This document shows, piece after piece, positions 1-9,130 of a DNA stretch of 64,000 nucleotides (within the stretch, counting starts at the first letter, position 1; every line of letters starts with the position of its first letter). A program made the translations under genes and the position numbers. Origin of the DNA: Sinorhizobium numidicum (lineage in GTDB: Bacteria > Pseudomonadota > Alphaproteobacteria > Rhizobiales > Rhizobiaceae); assembly GCF_029892045.1 (NCBI RefSeq), contig NZ_CP120368.1:2540001-2604000 (forward strand), given 5' to 3'. The notes under the pieces were generated by a model. It was not told where the DNA came from and did no database searches. It saw only the letters and a list, made by a program, of their open reading frames with translations.

Positions 1-143
1 GTCTTTTCCTGTTCCGTTGCCTGCCCCCCGGATGCCGGACGTGCAGGGTTCGCTTAATAGAACCTTTCAGAACATGGTTAACGAAATGGAAATTTTCGCC
101 GACAAAGATTAACCGCGGAGCCGCGCGGTGGAGGTTTCCGCGC

Positions 144-179
144 GAAAAAGCCCGGGAAATCAACATCTCCTGGGCCTTT
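144..179 (-). terminator. Rho-independent terminator of the alcohol dehydrogenase operon
   Basis: Read on the minus strand just after the alcohol dehydrogenase stop codon, a GCCCAGGA arm pairs with TTCCCGGGC (one mismatch) and is followed by a run of five T. This is the expected place for the end of the minus-strand operon that begins near 5.8 kb. Bases 1-143 hold no gene that I can see. Confidence 0.6.
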
Positions 180-199
180 AAGAAATTAACGCGGGCGGC

Positions 200-1345
200 T
201 TAGATGCACTCGGCGAAAAGCCTCTTCGCCGCATCGAGCGTCAATTCGACCGGGTTGCCGCCGGCCGTCGGATCGACGATCGCCATTTCCGCCATCTCGT
301 CGATGCGGTCGGTCCCGACGCCGAGCGCCGAGAGTTTGTCCGGCACGCCAAGTTCGTACCTGAGCTTCAAGACATAACCGTAGAAACCGTCAAAGCCGCC
401 GGCAATGCCGAGATAGGCAGCAGCTCGGGCGATCTTCTCTTCGATTGCCGGACGGTTGAAGCGGAGCACCGGCGGCATCACCACCGCATTGGTCATGCCG
501 TGATGGGTATTGTAGATCGCGCCGACCGGGTGGGAGAGCGAGTGGATCGCGCCGAGCCCTTTCTGGAACGCGACCGCACCCATTGCGGCAGCACTCATCA
601 TATGGGCGCGCGCTTCAATATCGCTGCCGTTCTCATAAGCACGCGGCAGATATTCCTTGACGAGCCGCATGCCTTCAAGCGCGATGCCCGCCGACATCGG
701 ATGGTAGAAGGGCGAAGAATAGGCTTCCAGGCAATGCGCGAAGGCGTCCATGCCGGTGCCGGCGGTGATCACCTTCGGCATCCCGACCGTCAGTTCCGGA
801 TCGCAAATCGTCACGCCCGGCAGGAATTTCGGGTGGAAGATCACCTTCTTCACATGGCTTGCCGAATTGGTGATGACGCTGGCCCGCCCAACTTCGGAGC
901 CGGTGCCGGCGGTCGTCGGCACCGCAACGATCGGTGCGATGCTTTCGACGCTGGCGCGCGTCCACCAGTCGCCGATGTCCTCGAAATCCCAGACCGGCCG
1001 CGTCTGGCCGGCCATGAAGGCGACGCATTTGCCGAGATCGAGACCGGAGCCGCCGCCGAAGGCGACGACGCCGTCGTGGCCGCCGTCCTTGAATGCCTTC
1101 ACGCCGGCTTCCAGGTTCTTGTCGTTCGGGTTCGGATCGACGTCCGCAAAAATCGCCCGGCCGAGACCGCCGGCCTCGAGAATATCGAGCGCATTTTGCG
1201 TGATCGGCATCGGCGCAAGCCCCCGGTCCGTCACGAGCAGAGGCTTCTTCATGCCGAGCGCCTTGCAATGATCGGCAAGCTCCTTGATCCGGCCGGCGCC
1301 GAACTTGACGGCGGTCGGATAGCTCCAGTTGGCGGTAATCGTCAT
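200..1345 (-). CDS. Iron-containing (group III) alcohol dehydrogenase
   Basis: A 381-residue protein of the usual length for the Fe-ADH family, which oxidises or reduces alcohols and aldehydes with NAD(P) in the cytoplasm. The GGGS nucleotide-binding motif is at about residues 97-100 and PTTAGTGSE at 143-151. The predicted metal ligands are Asp200, His204, His268 and His282 (DAFAH, AIHSLSH and HHG motifs). The start codon overlaps the stop of the aldehyde dehydrogenase gene upstream by 4 bases (ATGA), so the two are translationally coupled. Family relatives include 4-hydroxybutyrate dehydrogenase and maleylacetate reductase, so the substrate is not fixed by sequence. An omega-hydroxy acid or amino alcohol made in the same pathway is a reasonable guess. 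Confidence 0.85.
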   Translation of the reverse strand: MTITANWSYPTAVKFGAGRIKELADHCKALGMKKPLLVTDRGLAPMPITQNALDILEAGGLGRAIFADVDPNPNDKNLEAGVKAFKDGGHDGVVAFGGGSGLDLGKCVAFMAGQTRPVWDFEDIGDWWTRASVESIAPIVAVPTTAGTGSEVGRASVITNSASHVKKVIFHPKFLPGVTICDPELTVGMPKVITAGTGMDAFAHCLEAYSSPFYHPMSAGIALEGMRLVKEYLPRAYENGSDIEARAHMMSAAAMGAVAFQKGLGAIHSLSHPVGAIYNTHHGMTNAVVMPPVLRFNRPAIEEKIARAAAYLGIAGGFDGFYGYVLKLRYELGVPDKLSALGVGTDRIDEMAEMAIVDPTAGGNPVELTLDAAKRLFAECI

Positions 1346-2727
1346 GCGGTTGCTTTCTTCAGGTGGTAGGATTTCGGGCGGGTGAGATTGTGGAAGCCGA
1401 GGATCGAGAGCGAACCGCCGCGGCCGGTCTCCTTGACCCCGGTCCAGCAGAGCGCCGGATCGAGATAGTCCGCACGGTTCATGAACACGGTGCCGGTTTC
1501 GAGATCGCGGCCGATCCGCGCGGCGCGTTCCGCGTCTTTCGTCCAGAGCGAAACGGTGAGGCCGTACTGGCAGTCGTTCATCAGGTCGATTGCTTCGGAA
1601 TCGTTCCTGACCTTCATGATGCCGACGGCCGGCCCGAAGGTCTCCTCGCGCATGAACTCCATGGAATGGTCCACATCGACGAGGATCTGCGGCGCGAGAT
1701 AGGCGCCGCCGTCATCCTCTGGGAAGAGCTTGGGATCGATGAGTGCCTTGGCGCCCTTTGAAACCGCGTCGGCGATCTGATGGCGCACGGTCGCGGCAAA
1801 GCGCTTGTTCGCCATCGGCCCGAGCGTCGTCTCCGGGTCGAGCGGGTTGCCGAGCTTGTAGTTCGAAACCCAGGCGACCGATTTCTCGACGAAGGCGTCG
1901 TAGAGCGACTCATGCACGTAGATGCGCTCTATGCCGCAGCAGCATTGGCCGGAATTGTAGGTCGCGCCGTCCATCAAGGTGTCCACGGCCGCATCGAGAT
2001 CGGCGTCCCCCATCACATAGCCGGGATCCTTGCCGCCGAGCTCCAGCCCGAGCCCCGTGAAGGTGCCGGCCGCCGCCCGCTCGATCGAGCGTCCGCCTTC
2101 GACCGAACCGGTAAAATTGATGAAGTCGAAGCTCTTGGCGGCAATCAGCGCCGCCGTTGTCTCGTGATCGAGAAAGAGGTTCTGGAAGACATCGGCCGGG
2201 ACGCCCGCCTCGACGAAGGCGCGCACCATACGCTCGCCGACGAGGATCGTCTGGCTGGCATGCTTGATAATCACGGTGTTGCCCGCCATCAGCGCCGGGG
2301 CAACCGTGTTGATCGCCGTCATGTAAGGGTAGTTCCACGGCGCGATGACGAAGACGACGCCATGCGGCTCGCGCTCGATGCGCCGCTCGAAGCGCTCGCT
2401 CTCCTCTATGACAAGCGGCTTCAGCGCATCGGCGGCGATCGAGGCGACGTAGTTGGAACGCTCGTTGAAGCCCTTGAACTCGCCGCCGTAGCGCACCGGC
2501 CGGCCCATCTGCCAGGCGAGCTCCGGCACTACCTCGTCGGCCATCTCGTTGAGCCGCGCGACACCGGCGAGCACCAGCTTGACCCGCTCCTCGACCGGGC
2601 GCTTCGCCCAGCTTTTCTGCGCGAGACGCGCATGCGACACCGCCTGCTTGGCGAGCTCAAGCGGCATTGCGGGCCGCTCGGCGTAAACTTCGCCGTTCAC
2701 CGGGGAAATGCATTTGATCATCGTCAT
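1342..2727 (-). CDS. NAD(P)-dependent aldehyde dehydrogenase
   Basis: A 461-residue aldehyde dehydrogenase that oxidises an aldehyde to its acid. The family signatures are present: the WNYP motif near residue 131, FTGS at 205-208, LELGGK with the general base Glu229, and NSGQCC with the catalytic Cys at about 263. Three cysteines in a row (262-264) are seen at the active site. It lies between the alcohol dehydrogenase (4-base overlap) and the glutamine-synthetase-like gene. A glutamine-synthetase homologue, an amine permease and an aldehyde dehydrogenase together recall the Puu route for putrescine, in which gamma-glutamylation precedes oxidation. That parallel is inference. A gamma-glutamyl-amine oxidase (PuuB-like) is absent from this window. 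Confidence 0.85.
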   Translation of the reverse strand: MTMIKCISPVNGEVYAERPAMPLELAKQAVSHARLAQKSWAKRPVEERVKLVLAGVARLNEMADEVVPELAWQMGRPVRYGGEFKGFNERSNYVASIAADALKPLVIEESERFERRIEREPHGVVFVIAPWNYPYMTAINTVAPALMAGNTVIIKHASQTILVGERMVRAFVEAGVPADVFQNLFLDHETTAALIAAKSFDFINFTGSVEGGRSIERAAAGTFTGLGLELGGKDPGYVMGDADLDAAVDTLMDGATYNSGQCCCGIERIYVHESLYDAFVEKSVAWVSNYKLGNPLDPETTLGPMANKRFAATVRHQIADAVSKGAKALIDPKLFPEDDGGAYLAPQILVDVDHSMEFMREETFGPAVGIMKVRNDSEAIDLMNDCQYGLTVSLWTKDAERAARIGRDLETGTVFMNRADYLDPALCWTGVKETGRGGSLSILGFHNLTRPKSYHLKKATA

Positions 2728-2819
2728 GATCGTCTTCCTGCTTTCATTTCAAAACGAGTGCGGCCGGTTCGCATTCCGGTTCGGCCGCGACTGACAAGAT
2801 TAGAATAGAGCGCTGGAGC

Positions 2820-4184
2820 TTAAGCCCTTTCAAAACCGCGCGCGACTTCCCAGTCCGTGACGCGCCGGTCGTATTCTTCCTGCTCCCAGCGCGCGGCATG
2901 CGCATAGTGTTCGATCACGTCTTCGCCGAAAGCCGTGCGTAGCATCTGCGAGCCCGCCAGTGCCTCCGTCGCGGCCCGCAGCGTGTGCGGAATTTCGCGC
3001 ACGTCCTTGCCATGGTAGGCGTCGCCGACGAAGGGCGCCTCCAGTTCCATCTTGTTCTCGATACCGGATATGCCGGCTGCGATCAAAGCGGCAAAGGCCA
3101 GATACGGGTTGAGATCGGAGCCTCCGACCCGGCATTCGATGCGGATTGCCTTCGTGGCTTCGCCACAGAGGCGATAGCCGGCCGTGCGGTTGTCCTTGCT
3201 CCAGATCGCCTTGGTCGGCGCGAAAGTGCCGGCCATGAAGCGCTTGTAGGAGTTGATATAGGGCGCAAGGAAATAGGTGATCTCGCTCGCATGGGTGAGC
3301 AGACCGGCGACGTAATGGCGCATGAGGTCCGACATGCCGAAAGGCGCGTTCTTATCGAAGAACAGCGGCGTCTCGCCGTCGACGCTCCAGAGCGATTGGT
3401 GGATGTGCGAGGACGAGCCCGCCGCGGCATAGTTCCACTTGGCAAGGAAGGTGATCGCCTTGCCGCGCGACCATGCGATCTCCTTGCAGCCGTTCTTGAT
3501 GATCGCGTGACGGTCGGCCATCGTCAACGCGTCAGCGTAGCGGACGTTGATTTCCTCTTGGCCGGCGGAGGCTTCGCCCTTTGAATTCTCCACTGGAATG
3601 CCGGCGCCCTGAAGACCATTGCGGATCGCCCGCATCACGTCCTCTTCCTTGGTCGTCTGGAAGATGTGGTAGTCCTCGTTGTAGCCGCTGGCGAGCTGTA
3701 GATCGCGATAGCCGGACAGCCGCGCATCGTCATAGGACTGATCGAAGAGGAAGAACTCGAGCTCGCTCGCCATGAAGGGCTTTAGACCCATCGCCTCAAG
3801 GCGCGCGACCTGCTTCTTGAGGATGGCACGCGGCGAATGAGGGACTTCCTCGTGGGTGTGGTGATCGAGTACGTCGCACAGCACTAGCGCCGTGCCCTCG
3901 AGCCACGGAATGCGCCGCAGCGTCGAAAGGTCCGGCTTCATCGTATAGTCGCCGTAACCCTTCTCCCAACTCGTCGCCTTGTAGCCGGCGACGGTTTCCA
4001 TCTCCATGTCGGTCGCAAGCAGGTAATTGCAGCTATGCGTTTCCTTCCAGCCACTATCGACGAAGTATTCCGCGTGAAAACGCTTGCCCATCAGCCGGCC
4101 CTGCATGTCCACCTGGCAGGCGAGCACCGTGTCGATGCGGCCGCTGGCGACATCCTCTTTCAATTCTTCGAACGAGTAGCTCAT
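2820..4184 (-). CDS. Glutamine synthetase family protein (gamma-glutamyl-amine ligase candidate)
   Basis: A 454-residue member of the glutamine synthetase family, which ligates glutamate to ammonia or an amine using ATP. The catalytic domain shows the ASELEFFLF glutamate-binding strand, the GQEEINVRY motif, the GSSSHIHQSLW histidine loop, and a NPYLAFAALIAAG segment near the end. I chose ATG at 4184 because the protein then opens with a conserved-looking beta-grasp; the longer upstream reading is Arg/Ser-rich and not protein-like. It sits 91 bases behind an APC permease. The divergence from GlnA, lack of the adenylylation motif and the neighbours suggest an amine-glutamylating enzyme (PuuA type) rather than nitrogen-assimilating GlnA. 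The amine is unknown. Confidence 0.8.
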   Translation of the reverse strand: MSYSFEELKEDVASGRIDTVLACQVDMQGRLMGKRFHAEYFVDSGWKETHSCNYLLATDMEMETVAGYKATSWEKGYGDYTMKPDLSTLRRIPWLEGTALVLCDVLDHHTHEEVPHSPRAILKKQVARLEAMGLKPFMASELEFFLFDQSYDDARLSGYRDLQLASGYNEDYHIFQTTKEEDVMRAIRNGLQGAGIPVENSKGEASAGQEEINVRYADALTMADRHAIIKNGCKEIAWSRGKAITFLAKWNYAAAGSSSHIHQSLWSVDGETPLFFDKNAPFGMSDLMRHYVAGLLTHASEITYFLAPYINSYKRFMAGTFAPTKAIWSKDNRTAGYRLCGEATKAIRIECRVGGSDLNPYLAFAALIAAGISGIENKMELEAPFVGDAYHGKDVREIPHTLRAATEALAGSQMLRTAFGEDVIEHYAHAARWEQEEYDRRVTDWEVARGFERA

Positions 4185-4275
4185 GAAAGTGTCATCCCAT
4201 GTTGGCGCGGCCGTTCCCGTGGCCGCAAGAACGAGCGGAGATCGCGGGCGCGATCCCCACCCTCTTGTTATCTCC

Positions 4276-5823
4276 TTAGACCTCGCCGACGGCCTTTTCG
4301 GCAGCGGCGATCTCTGCCTGGCGGCGCGCGACCTCGTCGCCGATCGGCGGTCCACGGAAGCGGCGGCTTTCGAAACCGAACCAGACAATGCCGGTCACGA
4401 TCAGGAAGCCGACGGTGATGTAGAGCGCCCAGTCGTTCGGCGGCTGAATTCCAAGAACGAAGATCAGCACCATCGCGATGATCGACAGGATCGCGAAGAG
4501 CTTGAACATGCCCTCACCAAGGTTCCACGGCCCCATCTTATCCCACTTCGAGCTTCCCCAGGCAAAAAGGCCGAGCGTGATCGGGATCGCGAAGGAGAAG
4601 AACAGGAAGATAACCGTGCAGGAAACGACGATCGTATAGACCGGCGTATCGCCGATCGACACCAGCGACGAGCCCCAGACGAAGAGCACGGCAAGGATGG
4701 AGCCCGTCCAGATCGCCGCAACCGGCGTGCGATAGGTGGGGCTCACCTTCGAGAGTGCCTTCGAGGCCGGCAGGCCGCCGTCACGCGAGAAGGCGAAGAT
4801 CATGCGGGAAACCGAAGTGACCGTCGCCAGACCGCAGAGCCACTGGCTAACGAGGATAGCGAGATAGAGGATATCCTTGATGAATGGGTTGACCTGCGAG
4901 TCCATCGCCCAGAAGAAGACGTTCCAGCCCTGCTTGGCGGCCTCGTCCATGTTCGGGATCATCAGCACGAAGGCGCAGAGCATGATGTAGCCGAAGAGTG
5001 CCGACCAGAGCACGGAGGATACCATGCCCCGCGGTACCGACTCGGCGGCCTTCACCGTTTCTTCCGAAGTATGGGCGGAGGCGTCGTAACCGGTGATCGT
5101 ATAGATCGGCAGCAGCAGGCCGAGCAGGAAGACCCAGGTTCCGGAGGTCTGCGGCCAGACACTGCCGCCCGCTTCGCCCGAATAGTTCGAGAAGGTGAAC
5201 AGCCGGCCGATTTCGTAGCTGTCCGCAGCCGCAAGGCAGACGATTGCGAGCAGGATAGCGGTTGCGAAGATCAGGTAGCCCGAGAAGTCGGTGAGCTTCG
5301 CCGTGAGCGCGATGCCCATATGATTTACGAGGGCCTGCGCGCCGGTGATGGTCGCCAGGAAGACGATACGGGTGGTCGTCGTATCTTCCAGGCCGAAATA
5401 CGGCACACCGAACGAACCCATGAAGAAATAATAGGTGCCGACGTTGATGGCGCCGAGAACGGTCACCAGACCGAGCAGGTTGAACCATGCAGTCAGCCAG
5501 CCGGTGAAGCGATTGCCGAGAATTGAACCCCAATGATAGAGGCCGCCGGCAGTCGGATAGGCGGAGCTGATCTGCGCCATCGCGATGGCGAAGACCAGCG
5601 AGATGAAGCAGCCGAGCGGCCAGCCGATACCGATCGCAGCACCGCCGGCGCCGGACGTCGCCTGCGCCAACGAGTTGATGCCGCCGGACAGAATGCAAAT
5701 GATCGAGAAGGACACGGCGAAATTCGAGAACTGACTCATTCGCCGCTCAAGTTCCTGGGCATAGCCCATAGAATGCAGGATGTGTAAATCCTGCTTCTTA
5801 TCGACTTCGGTATAGTCTGACAT
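4276..5823 (-). CDS. APC-family amino acid/amine permease
   Basis: A 515-residue inner-membrane protein with about 12 hydrophobic spans, of the amino acid-polyamine-organocation superfamily. The first span (SFSIICILSGG) and the GLYHWGSILGNRFTGW loop are typical of the amino acid permease/GABA permease subgroup. ATG at 5823 is preferred because it follows a good GGGGAAGAAG ribosome site, while the upstream extension is basic and lacks one. It is the first gene of the group permease - GS-like ligase - aldehyde dehydrogenase - alcohol dehydrogenase, all on the minus strand. It probably imports the amine or amino acid that the downstream enzymes process. Confidence 0.85.
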   Translation of the reverse strand: MSDYTEVDKKQDLHILHSMGYAQELERRMSQFSNFAVSFSIICILSGGINSLAQATSGAGGAAIGIGWPLGCFISLVFAIAMAQISSAYPTAGGLYHWGSILGNRFTGWLTAWFNLLGLVTVLGAINVGTYYFFMGSFGVPYFGLEDTTTTRIVFLATITGAQALVNHMGIALTAKLTDFSGYLIFATAILLAIVCLAAADSYEIGRLFTFSNYSGEAGGSVWPQTSGTWVFLLGLLLPIYTITGYDASAHTSEETVKAAESVPRGMVSSVLWSALFGYIMLCAFVLMIPNMDEAAKQGWNVFFWAMDSQVNPFIKDILYLAILVSQWLCGLATVTSVSRMIFAFSRDGGLPASKALSKVSPTYRTPVAAIWTGSILAVLFVWGSSLVSIGDTPVYTIVVSCTVIFLFFSFAIPITLGLFAWGSSKWDKMGPWNLGEGMFKLFAILSIIAMVLIFVLGIQPPNDWALYITVGFLIVTGIVWFGFESRRFRGPPIGDEVARRQAEIAAAEKAVGEV

Positions 5824-5930
5824 CTTCTTCCCCTGTTTCTCCAGACCCGCCGCGCGATTGCGAAAGGTCACCATCACCCCTGTTTCCGAACTCGGAGCAG
5901 GACCCGCGGCTTCGCCGCTCCCCAGGTCTT

Positions 5931-6704
5931 TTATTTTGCCGGAAGGGCGGCTACGCCTTTGGCGAGCAGGCCTTCCAGATAATCAGCCATGACCCTTTGG
6001 CTGACCTCATCCCGAATGAGATCGTTTCTGATCTCGATCATCACGTTCGGCAATCCATAGCGGATGCCATATTCAATCAGGCTATGCGTCACCCCGTCGG
6101 CAGGCCCGTAGGGCTCGTTGCGGCGGATGTCATAAGCGACCTCTCCGGTCGTCGCGACCGCAAGCATGCGATCGGCGAGCCGGCTGTCGGCATCGTGCAG
6201 GATGCCGATTTCAACCGCGCGCGGCTTGCCGAAATAGACCGGCGTGAAGCTGTGCATGGTCACGAGCACGGGCCGCCTGCCCGCGGCCTTGCGGTCGCTG
6301 ACGAACTGCGCCACGGCATCGTGAAACGGTAGATAGAGTTCATCCACGCGCGCCTGGCGCTCGGCGGCGGACATCGTTCTGTTGCCCGGCACCTCGTAGA
6401 CTTCGCTCATGGCAGGCGTCGCCGCATCGGACTCCGGCGGCCTGTTGCAATCATAGGCGAGGCGTGAAAAGCGCTGATGGATGAGTGTGCCGTCGAGTTT
6501 CTCGGTGAGACGCTTGGCGACCGCAAGCGCGCCCGGATCCCAGGCGATGTGGCTCTCCAGTGCCTCCGGCGAAAGCCCCAGCGTTCCCAGTCGCTCCGGC
6601 AAGCGGCGCGACGCATGCTCGCAGACGAAAACGAACGGCCCCTTCGCGTCCGCATTCTCGATGGCGACCGGATCACCTTCCGCCTGCGTCAAAAGTCCCG
6701 TCAA
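5931..6704 (-). CDS. N-formylglutamate amidohydrolase family protein
   Basis: A 257-residue protein of the N-formylglutamate amidohydrolase (FGase) family, metal-dependent enzymes that remove the formyl group from N-formyl amino acids. Family features are VCEHAS near residue 28, the SRLAYDCNRPP segment, HSFTPV and a conserved IEIRNDLI strand. The likely start is TTG at 6704, with AGGGAG six bases upstream; no in-frame ATG precedes it. It is 107 bases ahead of the permease gene on the same strand and divergent from the RpiR-type regulator. It is about 30 kb from the Hut-like genes and in a different context, so I do not link it to them. It may act on a formylated or amidated glutamate derivative. 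Confidence 0.75.
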   Translation of the reverse strand: MTGLLTQAEGDPVAIENADAKGPFVFVCEHASRRLPERLGTLGLSPEALESHIAWDPGALAVAKRLTEKLDGTLIHQRFSRLAYDCNRPPESDAATPAMSEVYEVPGNRTMSAAERQARVDELYLPFHDAVAQFVSDRKAAGRRPVLVTMHSFTPVYFGKPRAVEIGILHDADSRLADRMLAVATTGEVAYDIRRNEPYGPADGVTHSLIEYGIRYGLPNVMIEIRNDLIRDEVSQRVMADYLEGLLAKGVAALPAK

Positions 6705-6805
6705 AACCGGCTCCCTGCTGCCTCGGCAGACGACATTGTGAAAAGAATTCTTCAGGAATCAGCAGGTGTCAATCAGAATCTGAAACGATCTCTTCAAAAT
6801 TGCGA

Positions 6806-6834
6806 TTGACTCCAATTGTGACAGCGATGTTTAA
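6806..6834 (+). promoter_or_regulatory. Candidate sigma-70 promoter for the RpiR-type regulator
   Basis: TTGACT at 6806-6811 is followed after 16-17 bases by an AT-rich TGTTTA/GTTTAA hexamer. Just upstream at 6773-6783 is a dyad TCAGA-A-TCTGA that could be an operator shared by the divergent genes. The promoter would overlap an upstream in-frame ATG at 6827, which supports the later start for the regulator. The -10 element is weak. Confidence 0.35.
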
Positions 6835-6874
6835 TTCGTTACAAGCTGGCGAAGACCAGCTAAGGGGCGCGACA

Positions 6875-7753
6875 TTGAGCAGCAACACGGCATCGATGAC
6901 AGTGTCGGATGTGATCAACGCACATTTCGCCGCGTTGACGCGCGCCGAAAAGCAATTGGCGGAGACACTTCTCGACAACTACCCGGTCTCCGGCCTCGGC
7001 TCCATCACCACAGTCGCCGAGAATGCCGGCGTTTCGACGCCGACAGTCGCGCGGATGGTGCAGAAGCTGGGCTTCCGCGGATTTCCGGACTTTCAGGCGA
7101 GGCTCCACCAGGAACTCGAGGCGACGCTTTCCAACCCGATCGCCAAGCATGACCGCTGGGCGGCAAGCGCGCCCGGCACGCATACGCTCAATCGCTTCGC
7201 CGACGCGGTGATGGGCAATATGCGCGCGACGCTGGCGCAGATCGAACCGCGCGAATTCGATGCGGCGGCGGCCCTCATCGCCGATCGCAGGCGCAACATC
7301 TATCTCGTTGGCGGGCGCATCACCCGCTCGATGGCCGATTATCTCTTCACCCATCTGCAGGTCATCCGCACCGGCGTCACGCAGATCGCCGCCAATCCGA
7401 GTTCCTGGCCGCATTACGTGCTCGACATGAAGCAGGGCGATGTCCTGATCCTGTTCGATATCCGCCGCTACGAGCAGGAGATGGAAACGCTCGCCCGCTT
7501 CGCCCGCAATCGCGGCGTCGAAATCATCCTCTTCACCGACCAATGGGGCTCGCCCGTCGCCAAGTCCTCTTCCAAGGTTTTTCGCGCGCAGATCGAAGTG
7601 CCCTCCGCCTGGGACAGTTCGGTCGTGCTGCTCTTCCTGGTCGAGGCGCTGATCGAAGCCGTGCAGAGCTCGAATTGGGATGAAACCCGGGATCGAATGA
7701 AGACGCTCGAAGGTCTGTTCGATTCGACGCGCATATTCCGCAAGCCGGTCTAG
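6875..7753 (+). CDS. MurR/RpiR-family transcriptional regulator
   Basis: An N-terminal RpiR-type helix-turn-helix (TVAENAGVSTPTVARMVQKLGF) is followed by a SIS sugar/ligand-binding domain from about residue 130 (NIYLVGGRITRSMADYLF). From the TTG at 6875 the protein is 292 residues, the normal size for this family. I chose TTG because AAGGGG lies seven bases upstream; the ATGs at 6827 and 6896 lack such a site. It is divergent from the formylglutamate-amidohydrolase-like gene and is followed by the ABC importer on the same strand, so it probably controls one or both. RpiR regulators often respond to phosphosugars, but the nearby transporter does not look like a sugar system. Confidence 0.85.
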   Translation: MSSNTASMTVSDVINAHFAALTRAEKQLAETLLDNYPVSGLGSITTVAENAGVSTPTVARMVQKLGFRGFPDFQARLHQELEATLSNPIAKHDRWAASAPGTHTLNRFADAVMGNMRATLAQIEPREFDAAAALIADRRRNIYLVGGRITRSMADYLFTHLQVIRTGVTQIAANPSSWPHYVLDMKQGDVLILFDIRRYEQEMETLARFARNRGVEIILFTDQWGSPVAKSSSKVFRAQIEVPSAWDSSVVLLFLVEALIEAVQSSNWDETRDRMKTLEGLFDSTRIFRKPV

Positions 7754-7949
7754 GAGGATCCGGCCGGAACTCGAGTGCAAATAGAGACTGTTAGGAGGCG
7801 CAAAATCCGGACCGCGCGTGCCTTGGAAGACGGACCATCCCGAAGCCGACATCTCGGCCGCGAACGGGACATGGCCTGTCACACAAGTTTCATCGCATCT
7901 CTTTAACAGCATCGCCGAAATTGACTGAAAACCCACAAGGAGAACACCA

Positions 7950-9053
7950 GTGATTTCAAAGACTCAACGCCTGCTCTCGCTCTCGACCGCCATGCTGCTG
8001 ACAACGACGGCCCTCGCCGCTGCCGAGCCGAGCGAAGAGCTCATCGCAGCCGCCAAGAAGGAAGGCACGCTGACCACGATCGCGCTGCCGCACAGCTGGT
8101 GCGGCTATGGCGACGTGATCGCCGGCTTCAAGGCGAAGTACGGCCTCGAAGTCAACGAGCTGAACCCGGACGCAGGCTCCGGTGACGAGATCGAGGCGAT
8201 CAAGGCCAACAAGGGCAATACCGGCCCGCAGGCGCCGGACGTGATCGACGTCGGCCTCTCCTTCGGCCCCTCGGCCAAGGCCGAGGGGCTGATCCAGCCC
8301 TACAAGGTCTCGACCTGGGACACGATCCCGGATAGCGCCAAGGATGCCGATGGCTATTGGTACGGCGATTACTACGGTGTTCTTTCCTTCGTCGTGAACA
8401 CCGACATCGTCAAAGAAGTGCCGAAGGACTGGGCCGACCTCAAGAAGTCGGACTATGCGAACTCGGTCGCGCTCGCGGGCGATCCGCGCGCCTCGAACCA
8501 GGCTGTGCAGGCCGTCTATGCCGCCGGGCTTGCAGCCGGCGAAAAGGATCCGGTCAAGGCCGGCGAAGCGGGCCTCGCCTTCTTTGCCGAAGTCAACAAG
8601 GCCGGTAACTTCGTCCCGGTCATCGGCAAGTCCGCCTCGCTCGCCCAGGGCTCGACGCCGATCATCATCGCCTGGGATTACAACGGCCTCTCCTGGCGCG
8701 ACAGCTTGAACGGCAACCCGCCGGTCGAAGTCGTCGTTCCGGCCTCCGGCGTCGTCGCCGGCGTCTACGTCCAGGCGATCTCGGCCTTTGCCCCGCATCC
8801 GAACGCCGCCAAGCTCTGGATGGAATATCTCTATTCGGACGAAGGCCAGCTTGGCTGGCTGAAGGGCTATTGCCACCCGATCCGCTTCAACGATCTCGTC
8901 AAGAACGGCAAGGTTCCGCAGGAAATGCTCGACAAGCTGCCGCCTGCCGCATCCTATGAGAAGGCCGTTTTCCCGACGCTCGAAGAGCAGGCCGCCGGCA
9001 AGGAGGCGATCACCACCAAGTGGGATAGCGTCGTCGGCGCCAACGTACAGTAG
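7950..9053 (+). CDS. ABC transporter substrate-binding protein (iron/polyamine-type, family 1)
   Basis: A 367-residue periplasmic binding protein with a cleavable signal peptide (hydrophobic to about residue 24, ending LAAAEP). The fold resembles the AfuA/PotD group of extracellular solute-binding proteins, with segments such as VIDVGLSFGPSAKAEGL and DYYGVLSFVVNTDIV. The start is GTG at 7950, preceded by CAAGGAGAA. It heads a four-gene importer operon. The 196 bases before it (7754-7949) contain no gene. Substrate candidates for the family are ferric iron, polyamines or 2-aminoethylphosphonate; nothing in the sequence decides between them. Confidence 0.85.
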   Translation: MISKTQRLLSLSTAMLLTTTALAAAEPSEELIAAAKKEGTLTTIALPHSWCGYGDVIAGFKAKYGLEVNELNPDAGSGDEIEAIKANKGNTGPQAPDVIDVGLSFGPSAKAEGLIQPYKVSTWDTIPDSAKDADGYWYGDYYGVLSFVVNTDIVKEVPKDWADLKKSDYANSVALAGDPRASNQAVQAVYAAGLAAGEKDPVKAGEAGLAFFAEVNKAGNFVPVIGKSASLAQGSTPIIIAWDYNGLSWRDSLNGNPPVEVVVPASGVVAGVYVQAISAFAPHPNAAKLWMEYLYSDEGQLGWLKGYCHPIRFNDLVKNGKVPQEMLDKLPPAASYEKAVFPTLEEQAAGKEAITTKWDSVVGANVQ

Positions 9054-9130
9054 CCTCGCCATCGCCTCCCCGCCCGCCGTCCGGGCGGGGAGGCTCAGCC
9101 TTCTCGACGCTGGGACAGCCGAAAGCCTTC

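Noticed and set aside
4183..5526. Long plus-strand open frame of 447 codons opposite the permease
   Set aside because: Its translation is dominated by Arg, Asp, Glu and Gly runs typical of antisense shadows in high-GC DNA, and the opposite strand holds a full APC permease with a good ribosome site.
5931..6704. FGase-like gene as the HutG partner of the Hut-like operon
   Set aside because: It is 30 kb away, grouped with amine-metabolism genes, and the Hut-like operon does not produce formylglutamate in the proposed pathway.
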